DNA from: Sandarakinorhabdus sp. AAP62
GTDB lineage: Bacteria > Pseudomonadota > Alphaproteobacteria > Sphingomonadales > Sphingomonadaceae
DNA length: 64,000 nucleotides
Assembly (NCBI RefSeq): GCF_000331225.1
Contig: NZ_ANFY01000006.1
Coordinates: 62,001-126,000, forward strand
Direction of reading: 5' to 3'
Part shown: piece after piece, positions 1 through 14,059 of the stretch
How positions within the stretch are numbered: the first letter of the stretch is position 1
Layout: every line of letters begins with the position of its first letter
Notes under the pieces: generated by a model
Told to the model about the DNA's origin: nothing
The model's database searches: none
What the model saw: only the letters and a program-made list of their open reading frames with translations
Program-made: the position numbers and the translations under genes

Positions 1-2664
<2,664 letters not shown>

Positions 2665-2668
<4 letters not shown>

Positions 2669-3927
2669 AGGTCCAGCTTGTCGATCATCGGCTGGGTGAT
2701 CAGGCACACGCCCTTGTCCGTCCGGCGGAAGCGCCTGGCGTCGAGCACCGGGTCTTCGCCCACCACCAGGCCGGGCGGGATCTTGACGCCGCGATCCAGC
2801 ACCACCTTGTTCAGCCGCGCGCCCCGACCGATATCGCACCACGGCAGGATCACCGATTCCTCCACCCGCGAATAGGACCGGGTGAGCACCGAGGTGAACA
2901 GCAGGCTGCGGTTCACATGGCTGCCCGAAATGATGCAGTTGCCGCTGACCAGGCTGGAGATGGCCTCGCCGCGCCGCCCGTCCTCGTCGTGGACGAACTT
3001 GGCCGGCGGCAGCATTTCGGCGTGGGACCAGATCGGCCAGTCGCGATCATAGAGATCAAGCTGCGGGATGATCTGGGTGAGATCGACATTGGCTTCCCAA
3101 TAGGCATCGAGCGTTCCCACATCGCGCCAATAGGCGCCGCCTTCATCCTTGCCGCGTACGCAGCTATCGGAAAAACGGTGCGCCACCGCTTTCCCATGCG
3201 TGACGAGGTAGGGGATGATGTCCTTGCCGAAATCGCGGCTGCTGGCCGGATCGGCGGCATCACGGCGCAACTGTTCGAACAGGAAGCGCGTGGTGAAGAC
3301 ATAGATGCCCATCGACGCCAGCGACACGTCGGGCTTGCCGGGCATGGCGGGGGGATCGGCGGGCTTCTCGACGAATTCAACGATCCGGTCCGTATCGTCC
3401 ACCGCCATCACGCCGAAACCACTGGCCTCGGCGCGCGGCACTTCCATGCAGGCCACGGTCACGTCGGCCCCCTGGTTGACATGCTGTTGCAGCATCACCT
3501 CGTAATCCATCTTGTAGATGTGATCGCCGGCGAGGATGACGATATATTCCGGACGGTGCCCTTCGATGATGTCGATATTCTGGAACACCGCATCAGCCGT
3601 GCCTTCATACCATTGGGTTTCCGAAACACGCTGCGAAGCGGGCAATATGTCGAAGCTTTCGTTGCGTTCCGGGCGCAGGAAGTTCCAGCCCATCTGCAGG
3701 TGGCGGATCAGCGAGTGCGCCTTGTATTGGGTGGCAACGCCGATGCGGCGGATGCCAGAATTCAGCGCGTTGGACAGCGCGAAATCGATGATGCGCGTCT
3801 TGCCGCCGAAATAGACCGCGGGCTTGGCGCGCCGATCGGTCAATTCCATCAGCCGGCTGCCGCGCCCCCCTGCCAGTACATAGGCCATGGCGTCACGCGC
3901 CAGCGGTGCCTGTCTCTTCTGTGCCAT
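2665..3927 (-). CDS. glgC: Glucose-1-phosphate adenylyltransferase (ADP-glucose pyrophosphorylase)
   Basis: Makes ADP-glucose from glucose-1-phosphate and ATP, the committed and usually allosterically controlled step of bacterial glycogen synthesis. The 420-aa protein carries the nucleotidyltransferase motif [28 protein letters not shown] at residues 16-43, the sugar-phosphate loop around FVEKPADPP, and the C-terminal left-handed beta-helix region ([14 protein letters not shown]). ATG at 3927 is preceded by a strong GGGGAGGG ribosome site. A 37-bp gap with a small CCACC/GGTGG hairpin (3946-3960) separates it from glgB. The stop is shared with the glgA start. Length and motifs are standard. 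Confidence 0.97.
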
Positions 3928-3964
3928 GCGATCCCTCCCCTGATGCCACCGTTCTGGTGGTCAC

Positions 3965-6118
3965 TCATCCATCATACGCAAACATCATCGTTGAAAGCGG
4001 TGGCAGGATGACGTGCGCCGCGCCGTCTGTCACCGTGATCTGGCCCAGATTGCCCTGGCCGCTGCCGCCGTAAATGGTCGCATCGCTATTCAGCACTTCG
4101 CGCCACACGCCATCGTGCGGCAGCGACAGGCGGTAATGGCCGTGATGCATGGGCGTCATGTTGCTGATCACCGCCACCGGCTTCGCGCCCGGCGCCTTTC
4201 TCAGCCAGGCGAACACGCTGGCTTCATTGTCGTTCACCACCAGCCATTCGAAACCTTCGGCCTCGCAATCGCGGGCGTGGAGCGCCGGGGTTTCGCGGTA
4301 AAGGCGGTTCAAGTCGCGCACCAGCCGCAGCACGCCGGCATGAGCGGGCGCGTCGAGCAATTCCCAATCAAGCGCGCGTTCCTCGCTCCATTCGCGGCGC
4401 TGGGCGAATTCCTGGCCCATGAACAGCAATTTCTTGCCGGGATAGCCCCACATCAGGCCATAGTAAGCGCGCAGATTGGCGAATTTCTGCCAATCATCGC
4501 CGGCCATCTTGGTGAGCAAGGACCCCTTGCCGTGCACGACCTCGTCGTGGCTCAGCGGCAGCACGAAATTCTCGGCAAAGGCATAGACCAGGCCAAAGGT
4601 GATTTCGTCATGATGGTGTTTGCGGTGGATGGGATCACGCGCCATGTATTGCAGCGTGTCGTGCATGAAGCCCATGTTCCACTTGAAGCCAAAGCCAAGG
4701 CCGCCTTCATGCGCCGGCTTCGAGACACCGGGCCAACTCGTTGATTCTTCCGCAATCGTCACGATGCCGGCGTGGCTGCCATAAAGCGCCTTGTTCATGG
4801 CGCGCAGGAATTCGACCGCCTCCCAATTCTCGCGGCCGCCCTGTTCGTTGGGGATCCACTCGCCGGCCTTGCGGCTGTAATCGCGGTAGAGCATCGAGGC
4901 GACGGCATCGACGCGCAGGCCATCGACATGATATTTTTCGGCCCAGAACAGGGCGTTGTTGACGAGGAAGGCCATCACCTCGCGCCGGCCGAAATTATAG
5001 ATGGCGGTGTTCCAATCGGGGTGGAAGCCCAGCCGCGGATCTTCATGTTCATAGAGCGCGGTGCCGTCGAAGTGCGCGAGGCCATGTTCATCGGTCGGGA
5101 AATGCGCCGGCACCCAGTCGATCAGCACGGAGATGCCGGCGCGGTGGGCGCCATCGACAAAGCGGGCAAAGCCGGCAACGTCGCCGAAACGGGCGGACGG
5201 GGCATAGAGGCCGGTGGTCTGGTAGCCCCAGCTCGGATCATAGGGATGTTCGGAGACGGGCAGGAATTCGATGTGGGTGAAACCCATGTCCACTGCATAG
5301 GGGATCAGCGTTTCGGCCATCGCATCCCAGGTCTGGAACCAGCCATTGGCATCGCGCCGCCATGAACCGGGGTGGACTTCATAGATGGACATCGGCACCC
5401 GGCGCGGATCGACGCTGGCCCAGTGCGCGCGGTGGGCGGCATCGCCCCAATCGGGCTTGGCCGGCTGCGCGGTAAGCGAGGCGGTTTTCGGGCGCAGTTC
5501 GGAGGCGACGGCGTAGGGATCGGCCTTCAGCGGCAACACCGCGCCATCGGGGCCGACGATGCGATATTTATAGGCCTGGCCCTCGCCGATATCGGGCACG
5601 AAGATTTCCCACACGCCGATATCGATGCGGCGGCGCATCAGGTGGCGGCGATGGTCCCAGCCATTGAAATCGCCGACCACGCTGACAAAGCGGGCATTGG
5701 GCGCCCACACGGCGAAATGCACGCCGGCCGCGCCTTCATGGGTGATCAGGTGCGCGCCCAGCTTGTCGAACAGGCGGAGGTGGGTGCCCTCGGCGATCAG
5801 GAAATCGTCCATCGGGCCCAGGACAGGCCCAAAACTGTAGGGATCGGTCACCCACCACGCGTGGCCGCCGCCGTGGCAGTGATATTTCACGGGCTGCGGC
5901 TTGCCTTTCAGCTTGCCCTCGAACAGGCCACGATCATCGACGCGCGCCAGTTTGCCGAGCGGCTTGCCCTTCAGGCTATGGGCTTCCGCCGTTTCCGCAC
6001 CCGGCAGGATGGCGCGGGCGAACGGCCCTTGCGGGCCGTCGTGCACGCCAAGCAGCGCGAAGGGATCGGCGTGGATGCCGTCCAGCAGTGCAGCAATGGC
6101 CTCCCCCGGTGGCTGCAT
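3965..6118 (-). CDS. glgB: 1,4-alpha-glucan branching enzyme (GH13)
   Basis: Introduces alpha-1,6 branches into glycogen. The 717-aa protein has an N-terminal CBM48-like region (HFAVWAPNARFVSVVGDFNGW), then the GH13 barrel with GLRVDAVASMLYRDY (nucleophile Asp about residue 404), the acid/base Glu in TIAEESTSWPGV and the transition-state Asp in LPLSHDEVVHGKG, followed by a C-terminal beta domain. The ATG at 6118 is chosen because the conserved start (MQPPGEAIAALLDGIHADPF) begins there and GAGG lies just upstream, inside the end of glgP. Only 5 bp separate it from the glgP stop, so the two are cotranscribed. Confidence 0.96.
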   Translation of the reverse strand: MQPPGEAIAALLDGIHADPFALLGVHDGPQGPFARAILPGAETAEAHSLKGKPLGKLARVDDRGLFEGKLKGKPQPVKYHCHGGGHAWWVTDPYSFGPVLGPMDDFLIAEGTHLRLFDKLGAHLITHEGAAGVHFAVWAPNARFVSVVGDFNGWDHRRHLMRRRIDIGVWEIFVPDIGEGQAYKYRIVGPDGAVLPLKADPYAVASELRPKTASLTAQPAKPDWGDAAHRAHWASVDPRRVPMSIYEVHPGSWRRDANGWFQTWDAMAETLIPYAVDMGFTHIEFLPVSEHPYDPSWGYQTTGLYAPSARFGDVAGFARFVDGAHRAGISVLIDWVPAHFPTDEHGLAHFDGTALYEHEDPRLGFHPDWNTAIYNFGRREVMAFLVNNALFWAEKYHVDGLRVDAVASMLYRDYSRKAGEWIPNEQGGRENWEAVEFLRAMNKALYGSHAGIVTIAEESTSWPGVSKPAHEGGLGFGFKWNMGFMHDTLQYMARDPIHRKHHHDEITFGLVYAFAENFVLPLSHDEVVHGKGSLLTKMAGDDWQKFANLRAYYGLMWGYPGKKLLFMGQEFAQRREWSEERALDWELLDAPAHAGVLRLVRDLNRLYRETPALHARDCEAEGFEWLVVNDNEASVFAWLRKAPGAKPVAVISNMTPMHHGHYRLSLPHDGVWREVLNSDATIYGGSGQGNLGQITVTDGAAHVILPPLSTMMFAYDG

Positions 6119-6123
6119 GAGCC

Positions 6124-8547
<2,424 letters not shown>

Positions 8548-8787
8548 GCAGACATCTCTTTCGTTGTGCGCCAGGCCGCACGCTGTATTTCTTGGCCTGT
8601 GAACGTTATCAATGCAAGCCCATCGGCCCCATCGTTCTGCGCTGACTATGACGCCTGGCTTGCGCAGGGCAACAGGCGATTGCCCCAAGGCACCCGCGCC
8701 TGCCGTGGCCACACTCTTGAAGAATAGCTGCAACCGCCGGCGAAGCTGATACAGGCAGGAAAACCGATCCTGAAGGACTCGCCTCCA
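8548..8787. promoter_or_regulatory. Divergent glgP / putA intergenic region
   Basis: 240 bp between the divergent starts of glgP and putA must hold both promoters. I see a GAAGGA ribosome site for putA near 8771 but no clear operator palindrome. The Lrp/AsnC-type activator gene often found next to alphaproteobacterial putA is absent here. Confidence 0.5.
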
Positions 8788-11700
8788 ATGCCCGGCCGCA
8801 CCGCCCCCTTTGCCGCCTTTGCCCCAGCCGTGCGCCCCGAAACATCATTGCGGCAGCGCATCACCGCCGCCTGCCGGACGCCGGAGCCCGAGGCGGTCGC
8901 CGCCCTGCTGCCGCTGGCCGAACTGGCGCCGGCCCTGCGCCCGGCGGTCGCCGATACGGCGCGAACGCTGGTGACGGCGCTGCGCGCCAAGGGCCAGCAG
9001 GGCGGCGTCGAAGGCCTGGTGAAGGAATATTCGCTGTCCAGCCAGGAAGGCGTGGCGCTGATGTGCCTGGCCGAAGCGCTGCTGCGTATCCCCGACAATG
9101 AAACTCGCGACGCACTGATTCGCGACAAGATCGCTGGCGGCGACTGGCAGGCGCATCTGGGCGACAGCAAGACCTTGTTCGTCAACGCCGCCACCTGGGG
9201 CCTGATGGTGACGGGGAAATTGACCGCGAGTTTCGCCGATACCGGGCTGGGCGCCGTGCTCACCCGCCTGCTGGCGCGCGCCGGCGAACCGGTGATCCGG
9301 CGCGGCATCGATATGGCGATGCAGATGATGGGCGATCAGTTCGTCACCGGCGAAACCATCGCGGAAGCGCTGATCCGCGCCCGCCGGCTGGAAGCGCAGG
9401 GCTTTGCCTACAGCTATGACATGCTGGGCGAAGCGGCGACCACCATGGCCGATGCGAACCGCTATTTCGCCGATTATGCCCACGCCATCCACGCCATCGG
9501 CGCGGCGGCGGCCGGGCGCGGCATCCTGATGGGCCCCGGCATCTCGATCAAGCTTTCGGCCCTGCACCCGCGCTATGCCCGCGCCCAGCTTGATCGGGTG
9601 ATGCGCGAACTGCTGCCGCGGGTGCAGTCGCTGGCAGTGCTGGCCCGATCCTATGGCATCGGCTTCAACATCGATGCCGAAGAGGCCGACCGGCTGGAAC
9701 TGTCGCTCGATCTGCTGGAGGCGCTGGCGCTGGCGCCCGAACTGAAGGGCTGGGACGGGCTGGGCTTTGTCGTGCAGGCCTATGGCAAGCGCTGCGGGCA
9801 AGTCATCGACTGGCTGATCGATCTGGCCCGGCGGGCCGATCGGCGCCTGATGGTGCGGCTGGTGAAGGGCGCCTATTGGGACAGCGAGATCAAGCGCGCC
9901 CAGATCGATGGCCTCAGCGATTTTCCGGTGTTCACCCGCAAGCTGCACACCGATGTGTCCTACCTGGCCTGCGCGGCCAAGCTGCTCGGCGCGCGCGATG
10001 CGGTGTTCCCGCAGTTCGCCACGCACAATGCCCACACGCTGGCCGCCATTCACACGATGGCCGGGCCGGATTTTGCCATCGGCGATTACGAGTTCCAGTG
10101 CCTGCACGGCATGGGCGAGGCGCTGTATGAAGAGGTGGTGGGGCCAGACAGGCTGAACCGCCCGTGCCGCATCTATGCGCCGGTGGGCACGCACGAAACG
10201 CTGCTGGCCTATCTGGTGCGGCGCCTGCTGGAAAATGGTGCCAACAGCTCGTTTGTGCACCGCATCTGGGACGAGAATGTATCCATCGATGAACTGATCG
10301 CCGATCCGGTGGCGGAAGCTCGCGCGACTGGCGGCAGCCCGCTCCCGATCATCGCCCTGCCCGCCGCGCTTTATGGCCAGCGCCGCAATTCGCTGGGGAT
10401 CGACCTGTCGAGCGAGACGGCGCTCGCCGCCCTGTCGCAGCGACTGCGGGACAGTGTTGCCATCGCCTGGTCGGCGCGGCCGATGATCGCCGGCCACGCA
10501 GCCGAACAGGCCGCCATGCCGGTCTGCAACCCGGCGGATCGCGATGATGTGGTCGGCAGCGTGGCCTTTGCCACCCCGGCCGATGTGGCCTGGGCTGCTG
10601 AAGTGGCGGCGAAGGCTGTTGCCGGTTGGTCATCGCGGCCCGTCAGCGAACGCGCCGCGATGCTGGAACGCGCCGCTGACCGGTTGGAAGCCGAGATGCC
10701 GCTGCTGATGGGGCTGATCATCCGCGAAGCCGGCAAATCCGCCGCCAATGCCATCGCCGAAGTGCGCGAGGCGGTGGATTTCCTGCGCTATTATGCTGAA
10801 CAGGCGCGGCAGACGCTGACCGCCGCACACCGTCCGCTGGGGCCGGTGCTGTGCATCAGCCCGTGGAATTTCCCGGTGGCCATCTTCATCGGCCAGGTCG
10901 CCGCCGCGCTGGCGGCCGGCAACAGCGTCATCGCCAAACCAGCCGAGGAAACCCCGCTGATCGCGGCCCAGGCCATCCGCATCCTGCACGAAGCCGGCGT
11001 GCCGGCCGATGCGCTGCTGTTCGTGCCCGGCGACGGCGCGGTGGGCGCAGCGCTGGTCGCACGGGCAGAAGTGGCCGCCGTGATGTTCACCGGCTCGACC
11101 GAAGTCGCCAAGCTGATCCAGGCCGAACTGGCCCGCCGCGGCGACCACCCGATCCCGCTGATTGCCGAGACCGGCGGCCAGAATGCCATGGTGGTCGACA
11201 GTTCGGCGCTGTCGGAACAGGTCACCGCCGATGTGATTGCCTCGGCCTTTGACAGTGCCGGCCAGCGCTGTTCGGCGTTGCGCATCCTGTGCCTTCAGGA
11301 AGATATCGCCGACAAGCAGCTGGCCATGCTGAAGGGCGCGCTGGCCGAACTGCGGCTGGGCCACCCCGATCTGCTGGCAATCGACATCGGCCCGGTGATC
11401 ACCGCCCAGGCCCAGCAGGGCATCGTGGCCCATATCGAGCGCATGCGCGGGCTGGGCTGCAAGGTGCATCAACTCGCCCTGCCCGCCGACACGGCGCGCG
11501 GCAGCTTCGTGCCGCCGACCATCATCGAGATCGACGATATCGCCCAGATCGGCCGCGAAGTGTTCGGCCCGGTGCTGCACGTGGTGCGCTTCCAGCGCGA
11601 CGACATGAGCGCGCTGATCGATGCCATCAACGCCACCGGCTATGGCCTCACCTTCGGCCTGCACACGCGGCTGGATGAAACCATCGAAACCGTCACCGCA

Positions 11701-12414
11701 AAGGCAGCGGCGGGCAACCTCTACATCAATCGCAACATCATCGGCGCGGTGGTGGGCGTGCAGCCCTTTGGCGGGCGCGGCCTGTCTGGCACCGGGCCCA
11801 AGGCCGGCGGGCCGCTGTATCTGGGCCGGCTGGTGCAGTCCGAACCCGATACCAGCCTTGCTGCTGGCCACCCGCCCGATCCAGCCGCCGTGGCCTGGGC
11901 CGAATGGCTGGAGGCCGCCGCCATGGACGCCAGCGCCGCCCTGGTGCGCGAAGCCATCGCCAGCGCCTTGACCGGCCTGACGCTGGAACTGCCCGGCCCC
12001 GTTGGCGAAACCAACCTTTATGCCCTGCACCCGCGCGGGCGGGTGCTGCTGATCCCCGCCACCGAGGCTGGCCTTGCCGTCCAGATCGGTGCCGCGCTGG
12101 CCGCCGGCAACAGCGCCGCCATCGTCTGGCCGGGCGGGCCGCCGCCAGCCTTTGCCAGCCTGCCACCACTGGTCAGCCAGCGGTTGACATGGCTGCCGGA
12201 TCTGCCCGCCACTGCGACAAGCGCTGCCGTGCTGGTGGAGGCCGCGACGCCCGGCCTGCTGCCGCGCCTTGCCGCCATGGCTGGGCCGATCCCGATCGTG
12301 CAGCTCGCCGATGCAACCGGCCGCTATCGCCGCGACTGGCTGGTGGAGGAAGTCTCCACCTCCACCAACATCACCGCCGCCGGTGGCAATGCCAGCCTGA
12401 TGGCGATGGTCTGA
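8788..12414 (+). CDS. putA: Bifunctional proline dehydrogenase / L-glutamate gamma-semialdehyde dehydrogenase, type B
   Basis: Oxidises proline to glutamate in two steps, with FAD then NAD+, channelling the P5C/semialdehyde intermediate. The 1208-aa protein starts directly with the alpha domain (no ribbon-helix-helix DNA-binding domain), followed by the PRODH barrel (RLMVRLVKGAYWDSEIKRAQ about residues 352-371), the ALDH domain (SPWNFPVAIF about 690; catalytic Glu794 in ETGGQN and Cys828 in GQRCSALR) and a C-terminal ALDH-fold-like domain from about 1040. The extra C-terminal domain without RHH makes it type B, so it cannot repress its own gene. Its stop overlaps the next start (ATGA-type), giving an operon with the D-amino-acid lyase and RidA. 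Confidence 0.95.
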   Translation: MPGRTAPFAAFAPAVRPETSLRQRITAACRTPEPEAVAALLPLAELAPALRPAVADTARTLVTALRAKGQQGGVEGLVKEYSLSSQEGVALMCLAEALLRIPDNETRDALIRDKIAGGDWQAHLGDSKTLFVNAATWGLMVTGKLTASFADTGLGAVLTRLLARAGEPVIRRGIDMAMQMMGDQFVTGETIAEALIRARRLEAQGFAYSYDMLGEAATTMADANRYFADYAHAIHAIGAAAAGRGILMGPGISIKLSALHPRYARAQLDRVMRELLPRVQSLAVLARSYGIGFNIDAEEADRLELSLDLLEALALAPELKGWDGLGFVVQAYGKRCGQVIDWLIDLARRADRRLMVRLVKGAYWDSEIKRAQIDGLSDFPVFTRKLHTDVSYLACAAKLLGARDAVFPQFATHNAHTLAAIHTMAGPDFAIGDYEFQCLHGMGEALYEEVVGPDRLNRPCRIYAPVGTHETLLAYLVRRLLENGANSSFVHRIWDENVSIDELIADPVAEARATGGSPLPIIALPAALYGQRRNSLGIDLSSETALAALSQRLRDSVAIAWSARPMIAGHAAEQAAMPVCNPADRDDVVGSVAFATPADVAWAAEVAAKAVAGWSSRPVSERAAMLERAADRLEAEMPLLMGLIIREAGKSAANAIAEVREAVDFLRYYAEQARQTLTAAHRPLGPVLCISPWNFPVAIFIGQVAAALAAGNSVIAKPAEETPLIAAQAIRILHEAGVPADALLFVPGDGAVGAALVARAEVAAVMFTGSTEVAKLIQAELARRGDHPIPLIAETGGQNAMVVDSSALSEQVTADVIASAFDSAGQRCSALRILCLQEDIADKQLAMLKGALAELRLGHPDLLAIDIGPVITAQAQQGIVAHIERMRGLGCKVHQLALPADTARGSFVPPTIIEIDDIAQIGREVFGPVLHVVRFQRDDMSALIDAINATGYGLTFGLHTRLDETIETVTAKAAAGNLYINRNIIGAVVGVQPFGGRGLSGTGPKAGGPLYLGRLVQSEPDTSLAAGHPPDPAAVAWAEWLEAAAMDASAALVREAIASALTGLTLELPGPVGETNLYALHPRGRVLLIPATEAGLAVQIGAALAAGNSAAIVWPGGPPPAFASLPPLVSQRLTWLPDLPATATSAAVLVEAATPGLLPRLAAMAGPIPIVQLADATGRYRRDWLVEEVSTSTNITAAGGNASLMAMV

Positions 12415-13544
12415 TGCACACGCTCTCCACCCTTCCCACCCCGGCGCTGCTGCTCGATCGCGGCATTGCCGCCCGCAACATGGCGCGCATGCAGGGCCAT
12501 CTCGCTGGCGTGGCCAGCGGCGTGCTGTTCCGCCCGCATCTGAAGACCGCCAAGAGCATCGCGGTGGCCGACATGCTGTTCGGCGGCGGCCGCCACCCCA
12601 TCACTGTTTCCACCTTGAAGGAGGCAGAACTGTTCGGCGCGGCGGGCTTTGCCGACATTCTCTACGCCGTCGGCCTGTCGCCACAGAAGATCGCGTCGGT
12701 GCAGGCGCTACGCGAAAAGGGCATCAATCTCACCGTCGTCACCGACAATATCGCCATGGCCGCCGCGATCTGTGCGGCTGCACCCGGCGGCGAGTTGCCG
12801 ACACTGATCGAGCTGGATGTGGATGGCCACCGCGCTGGCGTCGCCTTCGATGATGGCACGGCCCTCATCGCCATCGCCGCTGCACTGGGCCCGAATTTTG
12901 CCGGCGTGATGACCCATGCCGGCGGCTCCTACGCCTTGTCCGATCCGGACGCGCTGGCCCAGGCGGCCGATCTGGAAGCCGCCCGCGCCGCCGCCGCCCG
13001 CCACTTGCTCGAACAGGCCGGCCACGCCTGCCGCATCGTCAGCATCGGATCGACGCCCACCGGCAACGCGGTGCGCAATCTGGATGGCGTCACCGAATTT
13101 CGCGCCGGCGTCTTCATGTTCGGCGATCTGGTGATGCACGGGGTGGGCGTCTGCCCGCTGGAAGACATTGCGCTATCCGTGCTGGCCACGGTGATCGGCA
13201 CCTATCCCGATCGCGGGCTGGTGATTGTCGATGCCGGTTGGATGGCGCTGTCTCGCGACCGCGGCACCAGCGGCCAGGCCGTGGATCAGGGCTATGGGCT
13301 GGTGTGCGCCGCCGATGGCACGGTGCTGGATGACGTGATCGTGGTGCAAGCCAATCAGGAACATGGCGTGATCGGCGTGCGCCCCGGTGCTGCGGCCCGC
13401 CTGCCCGATCTGCAGGTGGGTGACCGTCTGCGCATCCTGCCCAATCACGCCTGCGCCACGGCGGCCCAGCATGGCTGGTACAATGTGGTGGACAGCGGAT
13501 CAGACCGGATTGCCGCCCGCTGGGAGCGTTTCAATGGCTGGTGA
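12414..13544 (+). CDS. D-threonine aldolase / D-serine dehydratase family lyase (PLP and metal dependent)
   Basis: 376-aa member of the alanine-racemase-N fold group that includes eukaryotic-type D-serine dehydratase (DSD1), D-threonine aldolase and D-3-hydroxyaspartate aldolase. The PLP lysine is K44 in RPHLKTAK. The C-terminal domain carries the metal pair His345/Cys347 in PNHACAT, the zinc-site signature of this group. The ATG at 12414 overlaps the putA stop. The exact reaction (dehydration of D-serine, or retro-aldol cleavage of D-threonine or hydroxyaspartate) cannot be read from sequence. The adjacent RidA gene, which would clear 2-aminoacrylate, slightly favours a dehydratase; that is inference. 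Confidence 0.85.
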   Translation: MHTLSTLPTPALLLDRGIAARNMARMQGHLAGVASGVLFRPHLKTAKSIAVADMLFGGGRHPITVSTLKEAELFGAAGFADILYAVGLSPQKIASVQALREKGINLTVVTDNIAMAAAICAAAPGGELPTLIELDVDGHRAGVAFDDGTALIAIAAALGPNFAGVMTHAGGSYALSDPDALAQAADLEAARAAAARHLLEQAGHACRIVSIGSTPTGNAVRNLDGVTEFRAGVFMFGDLVMHGVGVCPLEDIALSVLATVIGTYPDRGLVIVDAGWMALSRDRGTSGQAVDQGYGLVCAADGTVLDDVIVVQANQEHGVIGVRPGAAARLPDLQVGDRLRILPNHACATAAQHGWYNVVDSGSDRIAARWERFNGW

Positions 13545-13932
13545 TGACGATATCCGCTGCGTCAACCCCGAGGGCTCTGCCCCGCCGGGTGGCCATTATT
13601 CGCACGCCGTCGTGGCGGGCGGCTTCGTCTTCGTTTCCGGGCAATTGCCGGTGCGGCCCGATGGCAGCCACGCGGCGCAAGCCGATTTCGCCACCCAGGC
13701 CCGGCAGACGCTGGCCAATCTGTTCGCCGCACTGGAAGCCGCCGGCACCACGCGCAACGCTCTGGTCAAGGTCACCGTCTATGTGACCGACATCGCAGAC
13801 TGGCCGCTGTTCAACACACTCTATGCCGAGGCCATGGGCGATCACCGCCCGGCCCGCGCAGTGGTGCCGGTGCCCCTGCTGCACCACGGCTATCGCATCG
13901 AGATCGAGGCCATCGCACTGGCTTGCGGATGA
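13534..13932 (+). CDS. RidA/YjgF/YER057c/UK114 family enamine/imine deaminase
   Basis: 132-aa protein with the RidA layout: an N-terminal GGHYSHAVVAGGFVFVSGQLP strand pair, a central helix LANLFAALEAAG, VKVTVYVTDIADW and the C-terminal RIEIEAIAL strand that supplies the active-site Arg/Glu pocket. Family members form trimers and hydrolyse reactive enamines such as 2-aminoacrylate released by PLP dehydratases. The ATG at 13534 overlaps the end of the upstream lyase by 11 bp, so the two are translationally coupled. This genomic pairing suggests the RidA protects against the intermediate of the upstream enzyme or of imines from proline oxidation. Confidence 0.9.
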   Translation: MAGDDDIRCVNPEGSAPPGGHYSHAVVAGGFVFVSGQLPVRPDGSHAAQADFATQARQTLANLFAALEAAGTTRNALVKVTVYVTDIADWPLFNTLYAEAMGDHRPARAVVPVPLLHHGYRIEIEAIALACG

Positions 13933-13972
13933 TGGCCGCGCGCGCCTGATCCTGCGGTCGCGCGATCATTTA

Positions 13973-13986
13973 TACAATCGATTGCA
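13973..13986. promoter_or_regulatory. LacI-type operator upstream of the fructosyltransferase operon
   Basis: TACAATCGATTGCA is a 14-bp palindrome (one mismatch to TGCAATCGATTGCA) centred on CG, as in LacI/PurR-family sites. It lies 74 bp upstream of the GH68 start. Closely matching copies precede the TonB receptor (20241-20254) and the permease (22867-22880) of the same locus, so the LacI regulator at 20.4-21.4 kb is the likely binder. Confidence 0.7.
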
Positions 13987-14059
13987 AATTGCTGTTGCAA
14001 AGCCTTGCCCCATTTCCTAGGCCTTGGCGCACGCTGCTTTGCATAGGGATTCATCGGCC

